From NCBI RefSeq assembly GCF_024648885.1, contig NZ_JANBBF010000009.1:62001-126000 (forward strand): a DNA stretch of 64,000 bases, in the 5' to 3' direction. A program made the position numbers and the translations under genes. Source of the stretch: Prauserella salsuginis (lineage in GTDB: Bacteria > Actinomycetota > Actinomycetes > Mycobacteriales > Pseudonocardiaceae). Of this stretch, positions 7,878 through 15,548 are shown in pieces. Each line of letters begins with the position of its first letter. The stretch's first letter is position 1. Under the pieces are notes generated by a model. It did no database searches. It was not told the DNA's origin and saw only the letters and a program-made list of their open reading frames with translations.

Positions 7878-9206
7878 ATGACCTCAGCGGAGAAGCCGAG
7901 CGGCGGCAAGGCCCGGTCGAGCAAGCCGAAGGCGCCGACCGCGCGCAGGGTCGCGATCGTCGGTGCGAACCGCATTCCGTTCGCACGATCCAACGGCCCG
8001 TACGCGAACGCCTCCAACCAGGACATGCTCACCGCCGCCGTCGACGGCCTGGTGAGCCGCTACGCGCTGCAGGACGAAGAGCTGGGCGAGGTCGCCGCGG
8101 GCGCGGTGCTCAAGCACTCGCGCGACTTCAACCTGGCCCGCGAGGTCGTGCTCGGCAGCAGGCTCGCACCGACCACGCCCGCCGCCGACGTGCAGATGGC
8201 GTGCGGCACCGGCCTGCAGGCCATCGTGGGCACCGCCAACAAGATCGCGCTCGGCCAGATCGACTCGGCGATCGCGGGCGGTGTGGACACCACGAGCGAC
8301 GCGCCGCTCGCCGTCAACGACGACCTGCGCCGCGTGCTGGTCAAGCTCAACTCGGCCAAGACGATGGCGCAGCGGCTCAAGCTGCTCGGCAAGCTGCGGC
8401 CCGGCCACATCGTCCCGGAGATCCCGCAGAACGCCGAACCGCGCACCGGCCTCTCGATGGGCGAGCACGCGTCGCTGACGGCGAACTCGTGGGACATCCA
8501 GCGCGCCGACCAGGACGAACTCGCCGCCACCAGTCACCAGCGGCTCGCGGCCGCCTACGACGCGGGCTTCTTCGACGACCTGCTCACGCCGTTCCTCGGC
8601 CAGACGCGCGACCAGAACCTGCGCGGCGACTCGACGGCCGAGAAGCTCGGCAAGCTCAAGCCCGTTTTCGGTGGCCCCGAGGGCACGATGACGGCGGGCA
8701 ACTCGACGCCGCTGTCCGACGGCGCCTCCGCGGTGCTGCTGGCCACTGAGGAGTGGGCCAAGGCGCACAAGCTGCCGGTACTGGCGTACCTCACGTTCTC
8801 GCAGACCGCGGCCGTCGACTACGTGCACGGCGACGAGGGCCTGCTCATGGCGCCGGCCTACGCGGTGCCGAGGATGCTCGACCGCGCGGGCCTGACGCTC
8901 GGCGACTTCGACTTCTACGAGATCCACGAGGCGTTCGCGTCGCAGGTGCTGGCCACGCTGAAGGCGTGGGAGGACCCGACGTTCGCCAAGGAGAAGCTCG
9001 GCCGCGACGAGCCGGTCGGCGCGATCGACCGCGCGAAGTTGAACGTCAACGGGTCGTCGCTCGCCGCGGGCCACCCGTTCGCGGCAACCGGCGGCCGCAT
9101 CGTCGGCACCCTCGCCAAGCTGCTGGCGGAGAAGGGCTCGGGCCGCGGCCTGATCTCGATCTGCGCCGCCGGCGGTCAGGGCATCACGGCGATCCTCGAG
9201 AAGTAA
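7878..9206 (+). CDS. fadA2: Acetyl-CoA acetyltransferase / thiolase FadA2
   Basis: 442 aa thiolase. Acylated Cys109 sits in QMACGTGLQ; near the C-terminus are the GHPFAATG histidine motif and the CAAGGQG loop with the second active-site cysteine. A Lys/Ala/Pro-rich N-terminal tail of about 23 residues precedes the fold. The ATG at 7878 follows GCAGGAGG. It is divergent from fabG4-htdX, as in Rv0243-Rv0242c-Rv0241c. It should catalyse thiolytic cleavage of 3-ketoacyl-CoA in beta-oxidation or the reverse condensation. The next gene in M. tuberculosis (fadE5) is absent here; a DoxX gene follows in the opposite direction. Confidence 0.93.
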   Translation: MTSAEKPSGGKARSSKPKAPTARRVAIVGANRIPFARSNGPYANASNQDMLTAAVDGLVSRYALQDEELGEVAAGAVLKHSRDFNLAREVVLGSRLAPTTPAADVQMACGTGLQAIVGTANKIALGQIDSAIAGGVDTTSDAPLAVNDDLRRVLVKLNSAKTMAQRLKLLGKLRPGHIVPEIPQNAEPRTGLSMGEHASLTANSWDIQRADQDELAATSHQRLAAAYDAGFFDDLLTPFLGQTRDQNLRGDSTAEKLGKLKPVFGGPEGTMTAGNSTPLSDGASAVLLATEEWAKAHKLPVLAYLTFSQTAAVDYVHGDEGLLMAPAYAVPRMLDRAGLTLGDFDFYEIHEAFASQVLATLKAWEDPTFAKEKLGRDEPVGAIDRAKLNVNGSSLAAGHPFAATGGRIVGTLAKLLAEKGSGRGLISICAAGGQGITAILEK

Positions 9207-9221
9207 CCGCCGCGTGGTGTG

Positions 9222-9241
9222 CCCCGAGGGCACCTTCGGGG
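9222..9241. repeat. Degenerate copy of the AAGGGCAC palindrome
   Basis: Near-palindrome with arms CCCCGAGGG and CCTTCGGGG, 16 nt after the fadA2 stop. Its centre resembles the core of the larger hairpin at 9475-9521. Another partial core lies at about 9267-9279. The rest of 9207-9474 holds no gene. Confidence 0.5.
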
Positions 9242-9474
9242 CTCCCGCCCGCCGGCCCAGCCACCGCCCCTCAAGGGCACGCTTACGCGTGGCCGTGTTC
9301 GATGCCTCGAAGTGCGACGCCTCGAAGCTTCCCCTGATCGACCTCTGCCACGCAGAATCCGCCCATCGGGACAACGGCGAGCGACTGGGTTGGGCACCCC
9401 GTTCGTCTCGTCGATGAGCCTGCCTGCCGTCGGCGAGCAAGTCGATCGCGAAGGGAACAGCGAAGGGAACAATT

Positions 9475-9521
9475 GACTCGTTGAGCGCCCCCGAGGTGCC
9501 CTTGGGGGCGCTCAACGAGTC
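9475..9521. terminator. Dispersed-family hairpin between convergent fadA2 and doxX
   Basis: Perfect 18-bp arms (9475-9492, 9504-9521) around an 11-nt loop. The 3' arm region includes GTGCCCTTGGGGGC, shared with the hairpins at 30783-30837 and 48465-48519. Confidence 0.85.
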
Positions 9522-9528
9522 CAGTGGG

Positions 9529-10041
9529 TCAGTTCGGCAGGACGGACTCGACTGCGCCGGTCGCCTTCGCGGTCGTGTCCTCCACCTGCTTGCGCGCCTT
9601 GCGAGCGGCGCGCTTGGCGCGCCAGCCGACGGACGGCTCGCCCTCGGTGTCGGCCATCGCCAGCAGCAGACCACCGGCAAGCCCCGCGTTCTTCAGGAAC
9701 TGGACCTGCTCCTGGGCGCGCTCACCCTGGTCGCGCTTCTCCCAGAACGGGTGTCCCGCCACGGTCGTCGCCGTGATGCTGGTCAGCAGTGCCAGCGACG
9801 ACAGGCGACGGAACCGGCCGAGCGCGAGCATCGAGCCCGCCGCGACCTTCACGGCGCCGTCGAACTTCACGACCGCCACCGGGTCCGTTTCGACAGGCAG
9901 GGCCTCGGCCGCCGGCAGGACGTTCTCGCTGAGGAACGGCTCCGCCGCCTGGGCATGCCCCTCCGCGTTGCGGATGGCGTTCAGGCCACCCGTGATGAAG
10001 ACGGCGGCGAGCAGGGGTCGGGCCACGCGGCGCAGGATCAT
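9529..10041 (-). CDS. DoxX family membrane protein
   Basis: 170 aa from the ATG at 10041, which has GGAGGAG 7 nt upstream; this fixes the start although the frame is open further. Four hydrophobic segments alternate with short loops. The N-terminal RRVARPLLAAVFITGG and the FLKNAGLAGGLLLAMADTEG stretch are typical of actinobacterial DoxX proteins. The C-terminus is Arg/Lys-rich (RAKRAARKARK). DoxX-type proteins are inner-membrane proteins tied to redox stress in mycobacteria. It stands alone between two hairpins. Confidence 0.85.
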   Translation of the reverse strand: MILRRVARPLLAAVFITGGLNAIRNAEGHAQAAEPFLSENVLPAAEALPVETDPVAVVKFDGAVKVAAGSMLALGRFRRLSSLALLTSITATTVAGHPFWEKRDQGERAQEQVQFLKNAGLAGGLLLAMADTEGEPSVGWRAKRAARKARKQVEDTTAKATGAVESVLPN

Positions 10042-10204
10042 CGGTGCTCCTCCGGTCGAGCTGGGAGTTGTGGTCGGCGAGATCTCGTATCGGCGAGTCG
10101 GCTGGGAATCTCTCCACCCAAACGAACCGCTGTCCAAACGGATCTCTGCTCAAGGGATCTTCAGAAGATCTCCGCCTCAAACCTACCCAGCCATAGCCGT
10201 CTCA

Positions 10205-10252
10205 CGCTCTCTACCACTTTCTAGTTGTATCGCTAGAAAGTGGTAGAGAGCG
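10205..10252. terminator. 20-bp-arm hairpin downstream of the glycerophosphodiesterase gene
   Basis: Perfect 20-bp arms (10205-10224, 10233-10252) with an 8-nt loop. It lies 60 bp past the minus-strand GDPD stop and 164 bp before the doxX start, so it would insulate doxX from readthrough. Confidence 0.85.
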
Positions 10253-10311
10253 CTACGAAGAAGCGGAGGGAACGTTTGAGGCTCCCACCCGCCGGCCCGA
10301 CGATCACCCCG

Positions 10312-11526
10312 TCAGCGATACCGCTTCGGGAGCTTGAAGCCGTACTCCTCGGCCACCTCACGCAGCCGGTTCGGGTAGTCACTGATGATGCCGTCCACGC
10401 CGTCGTCGATGAGCTTGCGCATGGTCGGCTTGTCGTTGATCGTCCACGGGATCACGTCGAGCCCCGCGGCGTGTGCCTCGTCGACCAGCTCGGCCGTCGT
10501 GAACGGAACGTAGTCCGGGTCGCCGACGGCACCGTCCTGCGGGTTGCCGTGGACCGGCGACAGCGCACTCGCCCCGAACGACTCCGCCGCGCGCACCGGG
10601 CTGCCCTCGAAGTCGTCGATGTCCAGGCCACCGAGCCACGGCGACGCGCCCGGCTCACCGACCTCGAGGAAGCCCGGTTCGGTCAGTGCGACGAGCGGCA
10701 GCCTCGGCATCCGCTCCTTCATGGCCATCAACGCGCCCCAGTCGAAGCTCTGGATGCTGACGTTCCGTGCGAGACCGCTGCGCTCGACCTCCGAGGCCAC
10801 GCGTTCGACGAACTGCTGCCGTGGCGCCGTTTCGTGCGGCGCTGCGGCCTCGACCTTCGTCTCGATGTTGAACTTCACCCCGAACGCCCGATGCTCGCGG
10901 ACCAGCGCGAACAGCTCGGCGAGCGTGGGCATCGGTTCGCCGGGGGAGAGCTCCTGGTCGGGGTGGCTCGGGTCCTGCTGCGATCCGCAGTCGAGCGTGC
11001 GCACCTGCTCGAAGGTCAGGTCCTTGACGTACTTGCCCGCGTAGGGGAACTGCGGATCTCCCGGCGTGACCGGCGCGGTGTCGAGGCACTTGTCCGGGTT
11101 GATCTGCCGGTCGTGGGTGATCACCTCGCGGCCGTCGCGCGTGATCTGGACGTCGAGTTCGAGCGTCGTGACGCCGAGTTCGAGTGCGCGGTCGAACGCC
11201 TTGAGCGTGCCCTCGACGGTCATGCCGATACCGCCGCGGTGGGCCTGGATGTCGAAGTGGGGATTGCCGTGGGGCGCAGTTTCCGGGGGCACAGCTTTCG
11301 GGGGCGCGGTTTCCGGGGGCGCGGTTCCGTGGGCGTTGCCGGTCGGCGCCGTGCCGGCCGATGCCGTGTCGTGCGATTGCGCCGTGGCGGGAGCCGCACC
11401 GAATGCCGCCATGAGTGCCGCCGCGCCCAGCGCGAGGGCTGTTTTCACTGTCGTGGTCACGGGCTCCGACGGTGACACGACAGAGTGAAGGGAGGGTGTC
11501 CTGAGCATGGCGGGTGCGCTGAACAT
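10312..11526 (-). CDS. Secreted glycerophosphodiester phosphodiesterase
   Basis: About 404 aa. GDPD core: AHRGGIGMTVEGT (catalytic His plus conserved Glu), then LELDVQITRDG and VITHDRQIN, all metal/substrate motifs of the TIM-barrel GDPD family. A signal peptide (TTTVKTALALGAAALMAAFG, then an APATA cleavage region) and a Pro/Thr-rich spacer precede it, so the enzyme is exported. It should hydrolyse glycerophosphodiesters to an alcohol and glycerol 3-phosphate. Start is uncertain: the ATG at 11526 has GAGG 5 nt upstream, while GTG at 11460 would give a shorter signal peptide but a poorly spaced ribosome site. Single-gene unit ended by the 10205-10252 hairpin. Confidence 0.88.
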   Translation of the reverse strand: MFSAPAMLRTPSLHSVVSPSEPVTTTVKTALALGAAALMAAFGAAPATAQSHDTASAGTAPTGNAHGTAPPETAPPKAVPPETAPHGNPHFDIQAHRGGIGMTVEGTLKAFDRALELGVTTLELDVQITRDGREVITHDRQINPDKCLDTAPVTPGDPQFPYAGKYVKDLTFEQVRTLDCGSQQDPSHPDQELSPGEPMPTLAELFALVREHRAFGVKFNIETKVEAAAPHETAPRQQFVERVASEVERSGLARNVSIQSFDWGALMAMKERMPRLPLVALTEPGFLEVGEPGASPWLGGLDIDDFEGSPVRAAESFGASALSPVHGNPQDGAVGDPDYVPFTTAELVDEAHAAGLDVIPWTINDKPTMRKLIDDGVDGIISDYPNRLREVAEEYGFKLPKRYR

Positions 11527-11744
11527 GTGTGCCTCGTTCGCCGTACCCGTCGGACCTCGTGCCGTGGCCGCAGCGACGCGCCCCGAAACGGCCTCGCGGG
11601 TAGCGTCAGCACCGATATCCGGCCGTCCGGTTCCCCGCGCCCCGTGAGGACAACCCCGTGACGACGGCCGGGAGACGACGGGCGCGGCCGCGATTCGCGC
11701 CAGGGACACCGGATTCGCAGTGCTCACGACGTACGGAGCCGTTC

Positions 11745-12197
11745 ATGGACCTCCCCGGCGTATTGACCTTTCTCGCCCTGCTTGTGCCCGGGTTCACGGC
11801 GTGCGCCGAGTTCGGCTCCTATGCGTTCGTCCACCCGGTGATCCGACGGCTGCCGCTCGAACACCACGTCGCCGTCGAGCAGGGCCTCGTGCGCACGTTC
11901 GGCCGGTTCATGCCGGTGGCCATGCCGGTGTCGCTGGTCGCCGTCATCGCGTGGGCGAGCAGCGAGGCAAGACTCGTCCCATGGCTCGCGGTGGGCGCCT
12001 GGGGACTCGGGCTCGTCACCACGGTGATCGTCAATGTCGGCATCAACGTCCGTACCGCGCGGACCGACGCCGGCACCGTGGAACAGCAGCGCTGGCGAGA
12101 CATGCGCCGGCGGTGGGAGTTCTTCCAGGGATTCCGCTCGTGGGCGTTCCTGGCGTCCTTCGCGCTGATCTGTCTGTCGGTCGCGTTCGGCTGGTGA
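11745..12197 (+). CDS. DUF1772 (anthrone oxygenase-like) membrane protein
   Basis: 150 aa from the ATG at 11745, which has GGAG 6 nt upstream. Four hydrophobic segments: about 5-22, 55-75, 80-100 and 130-148. The N-terminal TACAEFGSYAFVHPVIRRLP and the charged QQRWRDMRRRWE loop before the last segment fit DUF1772. That family contains fungal anthrone oxygenases but is mostly uncharacterised in bacteria. Divergent from the GDPD gene. No biochemical role can be read. Confidence 0.7.
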   Translation: MDLPGVLTFLALLVPGFTACAEFGSYAFVHPVIRRLPLEHHVAVEQGLVRTFGRFMPVAMPVSLVAVIAWASSEARLVPWLAVGAWGLGLVTTVIVNVGINVRTARTDAGTVEQQRWRDMRRRWEFFQGFRSWAFLASFALICLSVAFGW

Positions 12198-12315
12198 CCT
12201 TCACCCGCGTGATCGGGCCGTGCCGGAGGCCAGGGCCCCCGTCACCCACCGGCACGTCCGCAACACGCGGGTAGGGATTTCTCGCGGAATATCGGACTGG
12301 AGCTAGACAACCCAA

Positions 12316-12321
12316 TAGTGT
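12316..12321 (+). promoter_or_regulatory. -10 hexamer, leaderless start
   Basis: TAGTGT, 7 nt before the ATG of the AAA ATPase gene at 12329. Confidence 0.6.
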
Positions 12322-12328
12322 CGTAGCG

Positions 12329-13522
12329 ATGGACCCCGTGCGGAACCCGTTCGCCCCCGGAGCAGGTCAACGCCCACCCGAACTGGCCGGGCGTGAACGC
12401 GAGCTGGACGCGTTCGACGTGGTACTGGAGCGCGTGGCACGCGGGAGGCCCGAGCGCAGCCTGATGCTCACCGGACTGCGCGGTGTCGGCAAGACCGTGC
12501 TGCTCGGCGAGCTGCGGTCCATGGCGATCCGCCGCCGCTGGGGTGCGGGCAAGGTCGAAGCGCGTCCCGACGCCGAACTCCGCAGGCCCCTGTCTGCCGC
12601 GCTGCACCGCGCGGTCCGCGATCTGGCCGTCCGTCACCGCGCCCCCGACCGCGTCGACGAGGTACTCGCCGTCCTGAAGGCGTTCGCACTAAAGGCGAAC
12701 AAGCCGGACGCGAAGATGCGCGATCGCTGGCAGCCGGGCATCGACGTGCCACCGGCGCAGGGCAGGGCCGACTCCGGGGACATCGAGATCGACCTCGTCG
12801 AGCTGTTCACCGAGGTCGCCGAGCTGGCCACCGACGTCGGCTCCGGGGTCGCCCTGCTGATCGACGAGATCCAGGACCTGGGTCCCGAGGACGTCTCCGC
12901 CCTGTGCGCGGCGTGCCACGAGCTCTCGCAGTCCGGGGCACCGCTCGTCGTGGTGGGGGCGGGACTGCCGCACGTGCCCGCGGTGTTGTCCGCGTCGAAG
13001 TCGTACTCCGAACGCCTCTTCCGCTACACCCGGATCGATCGCCTGAGCAGGGAGGACGCCGACCGCGCCGTCCTCGCACCGATCGAACGCGAGGACGCCG
13101 AGATCGCACCGCACGCGCTGGACGCGCTGCACACGGCATCCGGTGGCTATCCGTACTTCATCCAGGCCTACGGCAAGGCCGCGTGGGACGCCGCGCCGAC
13201 GAATCCGATCACCGAGGAGGACGTGCGCGTCGCCGCTCCCGAGGCCGAGGCCGAGCTCGCCGTCGGTTTCTTCGGCTCCCGCTACGAACGAGCCACTCCC
13301 GCCGAACGCGAGTACCTACGGGCGATGGCCGAGCTCACGCAGGGCAAGGACGAAAGCGCCGTCACCTCCGACATCGCCGTCTACCTTGGCCGCAAGCCCT
13401 CGTCGTTGTCACCGGCGCGCGACAGTCTGATGAAGAAGGGCCTGGTCTACTCGGCCGAACGCGGCCACATCGCCTTCACCGTGCCGCATTTCGGCAACTA
13501 CCTCCTCACGCGCGCCGACTGA
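12329..13522 (+). CDS. AAA/STAND-type ATP-binding protein
   Basis: 397 aa. Walker A GLRGVGKT at 49-56 and Walker B LLIDEIQDL at about 176-184, with Orc1/Cdc6-like spacing (AAA_16/AAA_22). The C-terminal ~90 residues (ATPAEREYLRAMAEL, then LGRKPSSLSPARDSLMKKGL) look like a winged helix. Homologues are widespread in actinobacteria as ATP-binding proteins of unknown role; DNA binding or NTPase-switch signalling is inferred from architecture. There is no ribosome site and a -10 hexamer abuts the start, so the mRNA is probably leaderless. Confidence 0.82.
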   Translation: MDPVRNPFAPGAGQRPPELAGRERELDAFDVVLERVARGRPERSLMLTGLRGVGKTVLLGELRSMAIRRRWGAGKVEARPDAELRRPLSAALHRAVRDLAVRHRAPDRVDEVLAVLKAFALKANKPDAKMRDRWQPGIDVPPAQGRADSGDIEIDLVELFTEVAELATDVGSGVALLIDEIQDLGPEDVSALCAACHELSQSGAPLVVVGAGLPHVPAVLSASKSYSERLFRYTRIDRLSREDADRAVLAPIEREDAEIAPHALDALHTASGGYPYFIQAYGKAAWDAAPTNPITEEDVRVAAPEAEAELAVGFFGSRYERATPAEREYLRAMAELTQGKDESAVTSDIAVYLGRKPSSLSPARDSLMKKGLVYSAERGHIAFTVPHFGNYLLTRAD

Positions 13523-14010
13523 CCGTCACGCCCTTCCCTCGGCGTTCTCCACCGGGAACCGGTGTGGCAGCCCCACCTCGAGCCGATCCATAGGCGTCGA
13601 TACCTGTTTCTAGGTTTATATAGCGATTACGCTAGATATCCGAAGACGAACCTAGCTTTCGATGTCACCCGGATGGACCACGCGGAATACGTAACGCTGC
13701 CGACGATCATTCGGGAAGTAAGCCAGCTCACCGGATGATCACTGGCGAAGCCGGCGAAGGTTGCGGATAATAAGACATGTAGGGATCGAAGTCGAGGGGT
13801 GATCGGTCAATCCGTTCACGCTCCGCCGGCACACCGGTGTCGACGACCCACCGATCAGCCAGCGCCGGCAGTCGCCATGGGGGCTCGCGGCCGACAGGAC
13901 GCGAGCGGGCAGCCGGCACCGAGCGGCCCACATCCGATCCCGACGTACGGCCGGCCCAACACGACCGGCACCACAACCGAGTAGCTCTCGAAGGAGATGC
14001 CACACCGCAG
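13523..14010. other. 488-bp gene-poor stretch with an AT-richer island
   Basis: About 13605-13660 is visibly AT-rich against a GC-rich background and contains TAGCG-ATTA-CGCTA (5-bp palindrome arms) and TAGATAT. A 21-codon ORF at 13673-13738 follows without a ribosome site and is too short to trust. Nothing else recognisable. Confidence 0.4.
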
Positions 14011-14172
14011 ATGTCGAACCTCGCCGCACGCCTCCGCGCCCGTCGAGCCCACACCCGCACCCGCCGCGCCGTCAGCAAGGCGATCGACACCGCCACCACG
14101 ACGACGATGCGCGACGAGCTCATCACCCTCGCTCAGACACACGGTTACCAAAAACCCAAGCCGCGAGTGTGA
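14011..14172 (+). CDS. Small basic protein, 53 aa, unknown
   Basis: An Arg-rich N-terminus (MSNLAARLRARRAHTRTRR) is followed by a Thr run and a MRDELITLAQTHGY segment, then a basic tail. AAGGAG occurs at 13991-13996 but 14 nt from this ATG, so translation start is uncertain; the other ATG at 13997 lies in a different frame with less protein-like content. A strong terminator follows at 14233-14277, and a 7-bp inverted repeat (14172-14178/14190-14196) overlaps the stop. No domain recognised. Confidence 0.45.
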   Translation: MSNLAARLRARRAHTRTRRAVSKAIDTATTTTMRDELITLAQTHGYQKPKPRV

Positions 14173-14232
14173 CCTGAATTACAATAGGTTTCAGGTGTAA
14201 CGCCGCCGGTATCGGTGGCGATATGCCCCATG

Positions 14233-14277
14233 ACCCCGCGGTGCTGGCGGACCCCCGACCTGGCAGCACCGCGGGGT
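14233..14277 (+). terminator. Rho-independent-like terminator
   Basis: Perfect 14-bp arms (14233-14246, 14264-14277) with a 17-nt loop, followed by TTC. 60 bp after the 53-aa gene. The remaining ~235 bp to the next promoter holds no gene I can support. Confidence 0.75.
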
Positions 14278-14512
14278 TTCCATATGTCCAGACCCGCCGT
14301 CGCACCGCCTGCGACCTGCGGTTCTACCTGTCACCGCGCCGAAACTCGACCCGAAAGACGTCCCAAGTGGACGAATCGGGCAGCGCGACGACGATCAGAC
14401 CTCGATCTTCGCCGTCCACGATGGACGATTCGTCAGCCCGTCGACGATCACGCCCGCGACGACGCTGACAAGCCGTCACACCCACGCCTACCGACCGCCT
14501 GACCTCACTCGA

Positions 14513-14518
14513 TAGAGT
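14513..14518 (+). promoter_or_regulatory. -10 hexamer, leaderless start
   Basis: TAGAGT, 7 nt before the ATG at 14526; it lies inside a CTCACTC-GATA-GAGTGAG palindrome (14504-14521). Confidence 0.6.
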
Positions 14519-14525
14519 GAGCGCG

Positions 14526-15440
14526 ATGTCGAGATCTGGGCGAATCGCGCTGGCCACGTCGGCGGTGGCCGCCGCCCTCGTGCTGGCCGGATGCGCCGAC
14601 GCGACGATCGGACTGGCCGAACCCGATCGCATGCGCACCGTCGAGACATCGGCAGGCACGCCCGGCGACGTTCCCGCTACCGACGGCGACGCCGGCGGGG
14701 GCAGCGACAACGCCCAGCGCACGATCGTCGCGGAGGTCGGCGAATGCCTCGACGGTGACAACCCGGGTCCCGTCGAATGCTCCGACGAGCACACCGTGGA
14801 GGTCACCAAGCAGGGCACCTTCGGCGGCGACCTGGGCTCCACACTGGAAGGCACCCCACCCGACGCCTCGACCGTCTTCCGCACCGTCTTCCCGCAGTGC
14901 CGCGCCGCTGCCGCCGAATACCTCGGCAGCTCCTCCTACGACGCCTCCACGCTCGGGGCATGGCTGGTGTGGGCCGACGCCGAGGACTGGAACGCCGGCC
15001 ACCGCTGGTACCGCTGCGGTGTCGCGCAGCTCGACGGCGCGGGCAAGCCCGTCGAGCGCACCGGATCGATCCGCAACGCGCTGGCCGAGAACTTCGACGG
15101 CTACCGGGTCTGCTCCACCACCCGGCCTTCGGCCGAGCTTCCCGAGACCGTTCCTTGCAGTGAGCCGCACCTGGCCGAGGCCGTCGGCGTCGTCGACACG
15201 GGCAAGGCGGGCAAGGCCGTGCCGACCGAACGGGAATTCAACGACAAAGCACGCAGCGCATGTGGCACGAAAGTGCACGAGTTCGTCGGCGCGGACCGTC
15301 GCGATGTGGCACCTTCGTGGCGCTGGCCCGACAGCACGAACTGGCGCATCGGATTCACCAACATCACGTGCTACGCCGAGTTGAACCAGGCCACCACGGG
15401 TTCCGTGCGCGATATCGGCTCGTCGCAGATGCCCAATTAG
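14526..15440 (+). CDS. Septum-formation family lipoprotein
   Basis: 304 aa. The lipoprotein signal ends in lipobox LAGC (Cys23). After a Gly/Asp-rich linker there is a duplicated Cys-containing domain: each half has the GECLD/VECSDEHTVEV or VCSTT/VPCSEPHLAEAV pattern, then a Cys-Ala/Arg helix and a late WYRCGV/NITCYAE cysteine. This fits the 'septum formation' family of actinobacterial envelope proteins. Paired cysteines suggest disulfides outside the membrane. A GTG at 14517 is in frame, but the adjacent -10 hexamer favours the ATG. Direct evidence for a septation role is lacking for this protein. Confidence 0.8.
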   Translation: MSRSGRIALATSAVAAALVLAGCADATIGLAEPDRMRTVETSAGTPGDVPATDGDAGGGSDNAQRTIVAEVGECLDGDNPGPVECSDEHTVEVTKQGTFGGDLGSTLEGTPPDASTVFRTVFPQCRAAAAEYLGSSSYDASTLGAWLVWADAEDWNAGHRWYRCGVAQLDGAGKPVERTGSIRNALAENFDGYRVCSTTRPSAELPETVPCSEPHLAEAVGVVDTGKAGKAVPTEREFNDKARSACGTKVHEFVGADRRDVAPSWRWPDSTNWRIGFTNITCYAELNQATTGSVRDIGSSQMPN

Positions 15441-15548
15441 GACGTTCGTCGTCGCTGTCAAGTCCCGATTTTCCAGACGATCGGCAGGTTGATACCACCG
15501 ATTCGGCCCGCTTGAATGTCCTCGATCATTTCGAGATTGAGGGACTCC

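Noticed and set aside
7884-9680. 598-codon open frame antisense to fadA2
   Set aside because: Its third-position GC bias belongs to fadA2; the translation is low-complexity and no family is recognised.
9241-10298. Mobile element defined by near-identical 18-bp direct repeats (9241-9258 and 10281-10298) flanking doxX
   Set aside because: No transposase or terminal inverted repeats; the repeats are GC-rich and one-mismatch, so this is weak evidence for mobility.
13673-13738. 21-aa ORF in the AT-rich island
   Set aside because: No ribosome site, no conserved partner gene and too short to distinguish from chance.
13997-14200. 67-aa frame starting directly after AAGGAG
   Set aside because: The ribosome site touches the ATG with zero spacing and the translation is Pro/Arg/Ser-rich; the 53-aa frame at 14011 looks more protein-like.
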